From Berkiella sp050247135 (GTDB lineage: Bacteria > Pseudomonadota > Gammaproteobacteria > Berkiellales > Berkiellaceae): a stretch of DNA of 64,000 nucleotides. The stretch covers positions 1-64,000 of the forward strand of contig JBFWUT010000013.1 of NCBI GenBank assembly GCA_050247135.1, read 5' to 3'. Position 1 is the stretch's first letter. Each line of letters begins with the position of its first letter. Made by a program: the position numbers and the translations under genes. The notes under the pieces are model-generated. The model made no database searches. It saw only the letters and a list, made by a program, of their open reading frames with translations, and was not told the origin of the DNA. Below, piece after piece: positions 19,303 to 28,200 of the stretch.

Positions 19303-21135
19303 ATGTTGCAACAACAAACGCGATTTAGTATGGATGACTTACGAGGCTATCGCCGCACCATGGATAGCTTGGAAGAATTATGGATCCGCAAAGATTATCG
19401 TTTAAGTGAGCCTACACTCGAAGAAAAGCTTTCCAAAAAGCCCAAAACCCAGCAAAAAAGAAAAGAAGAGTTATTAGCCAAAGCCTGCCAAGAGCTTGGG
19501 ATTGCGGCTATCATTTTTGAATTTAAATCCCTTGATTTGGTGAATAATAAAGCGGCCATTAAAGCACAAGGCGAACAAGTTCTGGTTGAAAAAAAGAATT
19601 TGCTCGACTATCAGATGGCCTCATTGATCCAGCGCGAGATTGTTAGATTACTTAAAAAAGAAGCCGCTGAAATCTTCGCTTTCGAAGAAAAAATGAAAGA
19701 ATATCGTACATTAATTGCCGCCATTTTAGCGCAAGAAAAAAATGAAGCGCGTTTTCGCACTCAAGGCGTTCCTCTTGAACAAAAAATGCAGTTAGAAGCC
19801 AATTTGTTTAATATGCGAAAATTAATTCATGCTGAATCGATGGATCAATTAAAAGCCATTTTTAAACAGGTTGATAAATTAGCGGCGCAATATACCCAAA
19901 TACAACATACCCGTCAGCAAAATCAAGTTCAACACCAGCAAAAAATGACAAACACCATCAATAACTTTCAAGTGCAAGGTCAGCAGGTTTTTACGCCACA
20001 ACAAAATACTCAGTTGGTCAATCTGTATACTGAAAAAAATCAAATTAAAAATGATATTGAAATTCTTGACAATGAAATTGTGAAAAAGAAAACCTTTGTA
20101 CAAAAAGCCAAATCAAAATTAGCATCGATGTTCAAAGAAGAAGAAAAAATAAAGCAAGAGATCAAAGAAGAAGCTAGCCACGCAAATGCAGAGCAACAAC
20201 AAGCTGCTGCAGAGTTTATTAGTGCTTTGGAAGAAAGCAGCGAATCTGAAATGGAAGAATTTATTTGCAATGAAGAGCTAGAACATTTACAACATGATTT
20301 AGACGACCTCACATCGTCCTCTATGAACGAAGTTGACCCTGAGAAAAAAGCACGAATCAGACAAAAAATTGATGACATTTCAATAAGAGAATTACGATTA
20401 CAAGAAAAAATTGCTGCTTTGAAAAATAAACAAGAAGCGAATGAAAAGAAAATAGAAGATAAGCTCAAACGACTAACCGCAAGTTCATGGAATCCTGCAG
20501 CCTTACCCATGCGCGCAGAGAAGTTAAGACAACTCAAGAAAGAGCAACAACAAATCCAAGCCAAAATTGAACAGGCTGAGACTGAAATTACCGAATTGAC
20601 TGCCAAAAGACAAGTGCTTTCGGAAAAACTTCATATAGTGGTGGATTCTATTGAGTCAGTCTGTGATAAAGCTAAAGATCTCGTCCACAGAATATTTACC
20701 TCTAAAAAGAAACTCACTGGCGAGTCATTAGATGCCTTAAAAGAAAACGTCAGCCCAGCAAGTTTAGCAGCCCCTACAGGTTCAGCTGCCACCGCCGCTG
20801 CCGCGCTTGCCGCAGTCGATGAGTTAAAAGCATCTTTAGATTCAGAAAGTGAAAGCTTTAGGCAAAATGACAATCTATTAGCTGCCCAGGCGGCAGAATG
20901 TGCTGCTCAAATGAATGATCTCGTCGCCCAAGCTGGGGCTGTCGCCGCTGTGGGAGCAGGATGCAGCGCGCAACTAGGCGCTATTGCGGGCAATAGCGTT
21001 CATAATGACGCAATCTCAGAAATGGATCGTAAAGAAAGCAAGCTCTATGAAGATATTCGTGCTAGAGCCGCAGTCGCCATGGGTGCCACAGCGGCCGCAG
21101 AACCTAGCCGCAACGTTTCATTGGGTCGCGAATAA
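19303..21135 (+). CDS. Large coiled-coil protein with Ala-rich C-terminus, function unknown
   Basis: The 610-residue protein has no signal peptide or membrane segment. Residues about 35-400 are Lys/Glu/Gln-rich and heptad-like (for example EKNEARFRTQ, EIVKKKTFVQKAKSKL, EEEKIKQEIKEEA), predicting long coiled coils broken by a Gln-rich section near 200-240. The last ~120 residues are Ala-rich (AATAAAALAAVDEL, AGAVAAVGAGCSAQ) and end in a polar tail. The ATG at 19303 has only a weak AAAAAG ahead; an internal ATG at residue 10 is possible. No enzymatic motif seen. In a Legionellales-type genome such proteins are often type IV secretion substrates, but that is inference. Confidence 0.65.
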   Translation: MLQQQTRFSMDDLRGYRRTMDSLEELWIRKDYRLSEPTLEEKLSKKPKTQQKRKEELLAKACQELGIAAIIFEFKSLDLVNNKAAIKAQGEQVLVEKKNLLDYQMASLIQREIVRLLKKEAAEIFAFEEKMKEYRTLIAAILAQEKNEARFRTQGVPLEQKMQLEANLFNMRKLIHAESMDQLKAIFKQVDKLAAQYTQIQHTRQQNQVQHQQKMTNTINNFQVQGQQVFTPQQNTQLVNLYTEKNQIKNDIEILDNEIVKKKTFVQKAKSKLASMFKEEEKIKQEIKEEASHANAEQQQAAAEFISALEESSESEMEEFICNEELEHLQHDLDDLTSSSMNEVDPEKKARIRQKIDDISIRELRLQEKIAALKNKQEANEKKIEDKLKRLTASSWNPAALPMRAEKLRQLKKEQQQIQAKIEQAETEITELTAKRQVLSEKLHIVVDSIESVCDKAKDLVHRIFTSKKKLTGESLDALKENVSPASLAAPTGSAATAAAALAAVDELKASLDSESESFRQNDNLLAAQAAECAAQMNDLVAQAGAVAAVGAGCSAQLGAIAGNSVHNDAISEMDRKESKLYEDIRARAAVAMGATAAAEPSRNVSLGRE

Positions 21136-21177
21136 GCTATAATATCTAGCAGGAACAGCTCTTTTAAGGCCACATCC

Positions 21178-21405
21178 ATGAAATCGTTTTCCAACATTGC
21201 CGGAATACTCTTGATTCTGTTTGGGATTGCAGCGCTTTCTTATCAGGGATTTTCTTACACCAAGAAAGAAGATGTTATCCGAGTTGGTGAACTTAAAGTC
21301 ACCGCAGAAACCAAAGAAAGAGTTCATATTCCACCGATCGCGGGCGGTTTATCACTGGTTGCAGGCATTGTGCTCGTTGCTCTTGGGCGTTTTGGCAAAA
21401 AATAA
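21178..21405 (+). CDS. Small two-helix membrane protein
   Basis: A 75-residue protein with an N-terminal membrane helix (NIAGILLILFGIAALSYQGF, about residues 6-25), a short polar loop containing YTKKEDVIRVGELKVTAETK, and a second helix (PIAGGLSLVAGIVLVALG, about 53-71) ending in a basic tail. Similar short proteins (sometimes labelled DUF3185-like) occur widely in proteobacteria; their function is unknown. A TATAAT at 21138-21143 could be the -10 of its own promoter, though the -35 is poor. Confidence 0.7.
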   Translation: MKSFSNIAGILLILFGIAALSYQGFSYTKKEDVIRVGELKVTAETKERVHIPPIAGGLSLVAGIVLVALGRFGKK

Positions 21406-21523
21406 GCACTTAGCTTTTATAGTAGGTCATCCTTTCGTCGGCATCCCATTCAAAAAGTTGCTCCCCTCCTCTTTTATCGTCTATGGCTTGTAAGAGTATA
21501 TAAATAAGCCAGGAGATCATCTT

Positions 21524-23926
21524 ATGCCAAAAGGTGACATCAAAAGCAGCTCTGTTACCTTATACACCTGGGGTACCCATTACAACGCAGGCAATGGGAT
21601 GGCGCATTTTTTAGATGCCAGTTTCTTCGGTGGGAATGTGGGACATGCCGCTATTGAACTGACGATCCCTGCAAATGACACAGGCAAAAAACTCATTCAA
21701 CAGTATTGTTTAAAAGGCAACAGCATAATAATCCCCTTCGAAAGAACCACACAAAACGTATTGGATGAAAACAACAAAGTCAAAAAACAAGAGGTGTATA
21801 AAGTTTACTTTAGCTGGTGGCCGGGAGACCCCAAGGGCTATGATTTAAGAGAAAATATCAACTCTGACAATCTTAACGAGCGCACGGGGGTCGATGTTGG
21901 GCAAGTAGATCCAAGGTTTGGGATCACACGTGAACAACGCACCTATCGCGGACCGTTAGGATCCAGAGTTGCCAATTTAGCGAATAAAGAAATTGCGCAC
22001 CTCACTGCCTTAACACCCGAGCAAAAAGCCTTTATTGAAACACAAAGATTGTTGAATGAGTCGTCTGATAAGCTAGAAGCTATTACTATTATAGAGAAAA
22101 AACTAGCCGAGAAAGACTCGATTGACATTGAAGGTTCATTATTTAATCTGTTACAACAAAATCTCGACAATTGGCAAGCAGCAGTCAAAAATCCTAAAAC
22201 ATTGGATAAAAAAGACATCGAAAAAATCAAATCTGAATTACAAGACAAAAAAACAGAATTACGTGAAGAACGAGATATTCTCATCACTAAACGAGACATT
22301 CTCAAAGGAACAATGGACTTAGAGACCGATGAAAAAATAAAAAATGAAATTTTAGAATTGAAAGCACTGGGTGACGATGAACGTCGAACATTGATTGATA
22401 ACAAAGACGAGCGTTTTTCAGAGCAAGCTTATATTCAATACCAACTCCAAGAAGTCACCAAGGTGTTAAACCCAGCGCAAAGCGTGGCCGTTTTTTGTCA
22501 AATGACACCTTTTGATATGTTAAAAGATAAAATCTTAGCCGTCTTATTCGACAAAAACTATCCACCTAATTTAAAAGATACGGTTAATCTAGAGCAGTGG
22601 CGACAATTTTTACCCGAAGAGCATAAAGATGTCACCAAAGAAACCATGACCAAAGAAATCTATGAAAAAGTACAACATAATGCCAAAGCTCAAAAAGAAT
22701 ATCTGTTTAATCGACAATCAGAATTATTTTCAGAGAAAAAGCTCGTCGACAAAATTTCACCCTTTATGCAAGGCGATAATCAATCGGTGGTAACCCGTGG
22801 GCACAGCCCAGACGATACCGTCCGCTTGCCCGTTGGCGGCATAACTGGCCATGAGCGCTTACAACATGGGCTTAATATAGAACGCATGCTCGCCAAAATG
22901 CGCAGTCTCACCGAAGATGGCAAAAAGTTTAATCTCGCTACCAAAAACTGCTCTGAAACAACAGGGGCCATCTTAGCCGCAGGTTCTGAAAAAAACTTAA
23001 AATCCTATTTTAAGAAAAAGGCTTGGGGTGGCTTTGGTAACCCACAAGAAGTATTAAACGGCGCACTACAGTATCAAAATGCGGTGACAACCAATGGCGG
23101 TAAAAAGACAGTTTTGGAGCGTTTAAGCGCTTGGAACCCCTTAAATGCGGTCAGTTGGCTGGGGGGTAAAATGCTTAACAAAGTTGCCGATCCTCAAACT
23201 TCAGTGCCCGCAAAGATTGCCCTAGGTATCGGTTTAATTCCGATGGCGGGGTTAGCTGCTGTCACTGAAACCGTTAAAGCGGTGTTTAACCCTAAAAAGA
23301 CCTTTAACAATTGCACCAATTTTGTGAAATATGCTTGGAACAATAACTCGACCTTTTTAAAAATCTGCTCTGTGCCAGCTGCATTAATCGCCGGGGTGGC
23401 AGCCATTCCTGCCGCTATACAGCACGGCGTGCAAAAGGCCATTGTGGAGCCTTTGACCAAAACCACCTATGACCGTGCTGCTTTATTGGAAAAAGAAAAG
23501 GGGATTGTCCAAGAACCTGTGATTAAGCGAGTGAAGTTAACAAAAGATAAACTAGCTGAAGTGGAAGCGGAAGATCCCACCACTGCCTTAGCCACTTTGC
23601 AACAATTATTACAGGAACACCCCGATAAAATTCCGGTCTTTACGCCGAAAACACAACAAATGGTCAACCATTATCTGAAAAGCCTCAACAGAGGGGATCC
23701 CGAGCAAGCGGCTAAAATTGAAACTTATGAGAATACGGTGAAAGAGATCTACGCCAAAACAAACCAAGCGACGCTTCCTCAGCAACGATTTGAGCAACCC
23801 AATGATCAACCCCGTCGTGATTCATTGAATGCTTTTGCTCGTCATCGTGAGCAGCAACACGAGGTGCCCCCTATGGGGCCATCCACCGAGCCAACCAAAA
23901 CCCATCAACCACAACGGCCTGATTAG
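21524..23926 (+). CDS. Putative permuted papain-like (NlpC/P60-LRAT type) protein with coiled-coil insert
   Basis: The 800-residue cytoplasmic-type protein begins with a beta-rich region containing the candidate catalytic His41 in GGNVGHAAIELTIP. Much later, at residue 476, comes a candidate nucleophile in TKNCSETTGAILAAG. His first and an Asn-Cys helix later is the order of circularly permuted NlpC/P60 (LRAT, YiiX-like) folds. About 430 residues separate them, largely Lys/Glu-rich predicted helix. C-terminal to the Cys are two hydrophobic hairpin-like segments (about 565-586 and 615-634, IALGIGLIPMAGLAAVTETV and SVPAALIAGVAAIPAAI), then a Pro/Gln-rich tail. A good ribosome site (AGGAGA) precedes the ATG. 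The enzymatic reading is inference; a host-directed effector role is plausible but untested. Confidence 0.6.
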   Translation: MPKGDIKSSSVTLYTWGTHYNAGNGMAHFLDASFFGGNVGHAAIELTIPANDTGKKLIQQYCLKGNSIIIPFERTTQNVLDENNKVKKQEVYKVYFSWWPGDPKGYDLRENINSDNLNERTGVDVGQVDPRFGITREQRTYRGPLGSRVANLANKEIAHLTALTPEQKAFIETQRLLNESSDKLEAITIIEKKLAEKDSIDIEGSLFNLLQQNLDNWQAAVKNPKTLDKKDIEKIKSELQDKKTELREERDILITKRDILKGTMDLETDEKIKNEILELKALGDDERRTLIDNKDERFSEQAYIQYQLQEVTKVLNPAQSVAVFCQMTPFDMLKDKILAVLFDKNYPPNLKDTVNLEQWRQFLPEEHKDVTKETMTKEIYEKVQHNAKAQKEYLFNRQSELFSEKKLVDKISPFMQGDNQSVVTRGHSPDDTVRLPVGGITGHERLQHGLNIERMLAKMRSLTEDGKKFNLATKNCSETTGAILAAGSEKNLKSYFKKKAWGGFGNPQEVLNGALQYQNAVTTNGGKKTVLERLSAWNPLNAVSWLGGKMLNKVADPQTSVPAKIALGIGLIPMAGLAAVTETVKAVFNPKKTFNNCTNFVKYAWNNNSTFLKICSVPAALIAGVAAIPAAIQHGVQKAIVEPLTKTTYDRAALLEKEKGIVQEPVIKRVKLTKDKLAEVEAEDPTTALATLQQLLQEHPDKIPVFTPKTQQMVNHYLKSLNRGDPEQAAKIETYENTVKEIYAKTNQATLPQQRFEQPNDQPRRDSLNAFARHREQQHEVPPMGPSTEPTKTHQPQRPD

Positions 23927-23935
23927 TCTCTCAAA

Positions 23936-23979
23936 ATATCCTGCAGGACATCCAAAAATATCCTGCAGGACATCCAAAA
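23936..23979 (+). repeat. Two tandem 22-bp repeats, left side of the REP-type transposase
   Basis: The unit ATATCCTGCAGGACATCCAA plus two A occurs twice in exact tandem (23936-23957 and 23958-23979). Each contains the palindrome TCCTGCAGGA and the octamer GGACATCC that recurs on the other side of the transposase. Confidence 0.9.
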
Positions 23980-24045
23980 AAATTCGCTTGATAATCGTAC
24001 GCATTCTATATATATTACACATATCGCAGCACAGGATGTCGCAGT

Positions 24046-25035
24046 ATGACTACAGCTCGTTCCAATCAAATCGATCTAAGCGCTACAGCTTATTACCATT
24101 GCATGACACGCTGTGTGCGACGCTCTTATCTGTGCGGCGTTGATAAGGAAACTGGTAGAGACTACTCTCATCGCAAACCTTGGATAGTTTCTCGCATCCA
24201 ACAATTAGCCAGTATTTTTGCCATCCATGTTTGCGCATATGCCGTTATGAGTAATCATTATCATCTAGTACTTTATGTAAACGATGATATGGCATCAAAA
24301 TGGAATGAAGATGAGGTGCTTGCGAGGTGGGCTGCATTGTTTCCTGCTGATGCAAAATCATTTAACACCTATTCCCACAAAGAAGGTATACAAAAATTAG
24401 CACTGTGGCGACATCGACTTATGGACATTAGTTGGTATATGCGATGTTTAAACGAAAAAATTGCTCGTGCATCGAATAAAGAAGACGAAACCAAAGGACG
24501 CTTCTGGGAAGGACGTTTTAAATCCCAAGCTTTGCTAGATGAGGGGGCTATCTTAAGCGCAATGGCTTACGTTGATTTGAATCCTATTCGTGCCAACATT
24601 GCTAAATCGCTAGAAGGTTCTGATTTTACATCGATTCAAGATCGTTTAATGCAATTGGCAAAGCAATTAAAGAAATCTCAATCTATTGATAACACACAAC
24701 AACCCAAACACTTAATGCCCTTTGCGAGCAAACAAATTCATCATAAAATACCTACGATTGATTTTGCATTATCAGATTACTTAGAATTAATTGATTCAAC
24801 CGGCAGAATGATTCGAGAGGATAAAAAAGGCGTTCTTCCTTCTAAATTAGCACCTATACTTAATCGCCTTAAACTCAATCCTACAGAATGGGTTAAAATG
24901 GTGTTAAATTTACAAAATCAATATTCTTATGCGATTGGTCATTCAGCAGTTTTATTAGAATTTAATAAAGACTGTCGGAGTCATGGCCCCAAAGGAATTG
25001 TGACTGCTAAAAAATGTTACCTTGGTGTAGCATAG
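24046..25035 (+). CDS. REP-associated / IS200-like transposase
   Basis: The 329-residue protein belongs to the common bacterial family with a Y1-type transposase core. Visible motifs are AYYHCMTRCVRRSYLCG near the N-terminus, the HUH metal-binding motif in MSNHYHLVLYV (His71 and His73), and the family hallmark GRFWEGRFKSQALLDE with AMAYVDLNPIRANIA following. The catalytic Tyr is not certain; Tyr131 precedes MRCLNEKIA. The gene looks intact. Such enzymes nick REP hairpins as single strands; here the flanking GGACATCC palindromes are the likely substrate. Confidence 0.9.
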   Translation: MTTARSNQIDLSATAYYHCMTRCVRRSYLCGVDKETGRDYSHRKPWIVSRIQQLASIFAIHVCAYAVMSNHYHLVLYVNDDMASKWNEDEVLARWAALFPADAKSFNTYSHKEGIQKLALWRHRLMDISWYMRCLNEKIARASNKEDETKGRFWEGRFKSQALLDEGAILSAMAYVDLNPIRANIAKSLEGSDFTSIQDRLMQLAKQLKKSQSIDNTQQPKHLMPFASKQIHHKIPTIDFALSDYLELIDSTGRMIREDKKGVLPSKLAPILNRLKLNPTEWVKMVLNLQNQYSYAIGHSAVLLEFNKDCRSHGPKGIVTAKKCYLGVA

Positions 25036-25169
25036 CTTTAAATCTTCATTTATTCACAATTTTCAACATATCAGATATCACGCTTGTAGCATCCCGTTAA
25101 ATAATTCTTATCTTGATGTCACTTTTTTACAGAAATTTAAATGAGTAATGACAATTTTGAGTTTTAATG

Positions 25170-25260
25170 TTTGGATGTCCTCTATTCTTCTAGGGGATTT
25201 CCTTGAAGCTTAGATAGGACATCCAAATATTTGGATGTCCTGCAGGTTTTTTGGATGTCC
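25170..25260 (-). repeat. Right-hand REP-like cluster with a 26-bp perfect palindrome
   Basis: GGATGTCC occurs at 25173-25180, 25233-25240 and 25253-25260, and GGACATCC at 25217-25224. Positions 25216-25241 form a perfect 26-bp palindrome (AGGACATCCAAAT and its reverse complement). The CCTGCAGG core of the left-hand units recurs at 25239-25246. Confidence 0.9.
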
Positions 25261-25280
25261 TTTAAGGTGTTTTTAAGGTG

Positions 25281-28200
25281 TTACCACTCGTAGCGCAAGC
25301 GTAAGAAGCCGGCGTTTGCTTGATAATCAGACTTATTCTCTAAGTCATAGCTGAGCGTGACCACATAGTTGTTGTAGTCGCTAAACACGGAGAGGCTGGC
25401 TCCCACATTGTAGCTCGTGGCCGAAGGTGATGGACCTGTGGTCACGAAGCTTGGGCCGCCACCTGTAAATTGCGAGGTGGTTTGCATGTTGTCGTTAATA
25501 AAGTCGCGGAAGATATTAAAGCGCACTTCCGGTTGGAAGATAATCGAGCGTCTATCACCCATGTTATACGGGCAGTTATACGCGGCTCTTACACCCACGC
25601 CACCTTTTAACATGCTGTAACTTTGTGATTCCACGCTTTGTGAGGCAGTGCCAGCGCCTGACTCGTTGTAACCGCCTAAACGTAACCAGGAGTAGTACAA
25701 CGAAGCGTTAGGAATAATATGGTAGCCTTCATAGAGATATTCGTAGCCTAATTCACCTTTACCACCGAATTGCCAGCCATTAAAATCACCTTTAGGACTT
25801 AATGGCAAGGTGCCAAAGACAAAATTACGTTCAGTGGTATATTTGTTATAAGCAACCGAACCTACCCAATTAAAGTAGAACCATTCACAGAAATCTTGTT
25901 CGCCGTAAATAGCCGCTTGTAAGCTATACATCGAGGTTTTGGAATCTGACACATCATGGCTTAAGAAGGTGTGTGACAAGTTCGCCGAAACACCAATCAG
26001 GCTTAAATCGTTGAGGCTCACATCAGAACCCAACGCCAGACCCCAGGTTTCTGCATTGTAACCTTGCACTTGTTGGCGTTCATTTTGGTCGGAATATTGA
26101 CCATAAAGTTTCACCCAACGTCCATGACCGTTATCATCCCAATCATCGCCTGAGGCAATACCCGAGGCAAATTCTCCGTTGCTGCCTGGGATCAACTTAC
26201 GTTGTCTAACATGGCGTAATCTATCAGATACCGCGCCATAGCCTAACAACTGTGCTGCAAAGGTTTCTTGGGTAAAGCTGTTATCTACAATAGGCGCTAA
26301 AGCCGCTAAGGCATCATTTAATTGTTCCACTGTGGTGAAGTACGGCAATTGATCGAGCAATTCTTGCAATGAACCTAAGAAATTCATTCCCGCCATCGCA
26401 TCTAAGGCCCCTGCCACCCCGATGGTGTTGATGCGGTTAGCATAAGTGGAGGCTGGGATCACATCGATATGCAAGAATAATTGCTGCATCCCAAGGGCTT
26501 CAACATCAAAGGTCAATAATAAGCTATCAGCTATCACCGACTGGGGTTCGGCTACACCACCAGCCATACCTGAGTTAACTAATAAAATATCGTAATTCCC
26601 TGCCGCGTAAGCTTGTGGGGTATTTTTCAGGATCAGATTAGAATTCATGTCAATCGTTGCTATATTATTCACCTCAATATAAGCCGTGGGAACAATCAGC
26701 GTGTTGAGATCAAATTGTAAATTGGTGCCAGCGGGAACGTTTAAGTCGCCGGTGATGGTCAGCGGCACAGCATTATTCGCCACCGCTAAGGTACTACCTG
26801 CTGCAGCCAAACTAACATTACCATGGATAGTTACTGGAGTAGCAGCAAGCAACACGCCACCAGAATTCACCTTAGTATTGGTCGCAAAAATATCTGACAG
26901 CACCGTCACAGTGTTGCTGGCTGTGCCCCCAATCGATACTGAGTTTAACGCGTTAGCGCCACCTATTTGATTATCAACTGTAAAATTGCCTAATGTGACA
27001 AAATTTCCTTGCCCCGGATTTTGAGTGGTAATTGGGCCCGTGATAGAAACATTATTTTCAACTGAAACAGTACCATTCGCCGTAAAGGTTAACTCATCCG
27101 TATTCACAGTTTTTTGGAATACCGTGACAGTACCATTTTCCCCTGCTTCAACGAGTTTTAATGAATTCGTGGCACCAACCGATCCTTTGATTAAGCTACT
27201 GCCTGTGATAGTAAAGGTACCCTTACTATCGACACCCGTTAAGTTATCAACGCTTGCATCAAATTGGGTGTTATTGGCTAAAGTAAATTGTGAATCATCA
27301 AAGAAGTTGATATTTCCCGAGCCTACCTTGGTATCACCTGAGAATGTGACATTTTTACCAGGCATACCATTTAAGTTCACTTGACAGATTGCACCAGTGA
27401 CCCCCACTGTTCCAGAGATCGAACCATCGCCTTCAAAATTTAATGTACCCGCGCTAGTATTACCCGTGGTGTTATCTACATTGCCTGTAATATTAACAGC
27501 ATCACTTAAATTGATGGTTGTCGCGCAATTGGCTAAACTTGCAAAATTAATATTATTAGCAGCAACATCACCTTTGAAATTGACTGTATTACCCGCACCA
27601 ATCACATTGATGGTGCTTAGCGCATTCGTCGCCCCTACTGTGCCGGTAATGGTGTGATCACCACGCAGCTCTAAAGTACCTTGGTTTGCTGTGCTATCAA
27701 TATCACCATAGACATCACTGCCATCGGTTAAACTGAGTTTATTGTTGCCCTGGAACTCTGTGGTGGTCGCGAAAATACTGCCGTTGATAATGGTATTACC
27801 CACTTCACCCACTTTCACTAATAAGAATTTATTGCCAGCACCACCAATCGTACTATTAATGAGCGCAGCACTTTTAATATCTAAGGTATTTTTACTGGCA
27901 GTTTCAGAGGTTATGCCTTTGGTCGTGGTTAACACCATGGCCGCATTATTTAATATTAATTCGGTGGATTTTGTGCCGCCATTATCTTGCACATTAATCT
28001 CTGTGGCCCTAATTACACTACCTGAGAGTGTGACGGTCTCATCATCGGTTCCCGTATTCACATTAATAATTTTTAAGGTATTACTCGCACCAATATTTCC
28101 AGAGACAGAACCTGATCCTGCAAACTCTAAAGTCCCTTTGTCATCAACGCCACTGGTATTAACAATGTTACCCGTAAAGTCTGCATCATCTGCGATAATA

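Larger units (their letters stand above)
23936..25260 (+). mobile_element. REP-associated tyrosine transposase unit with GGACATCC repeats
   Basis: A single transposase gene lies between clusters of the octamer GGACATCC: two direct copies on the left, four on the right (three of them as the reverse complement GGATGTCC). This layout matches RAYT genes, which sit between REP-type palindromes rather than within inverted-repeat-bounded insertion sequences. No target duplication is apparent. The unit lies immediately before the end of the autotransporter gene, whose stop is at 25281. Confidence 0.75.

Noticed and set aside
23936..23979. Two tandem 22-bp repeats as a mini CRISPR
   Set aside because: The units are adjacent without spacers, contain a palindrome, and recur beside a transposase; they fit REP-type sites.
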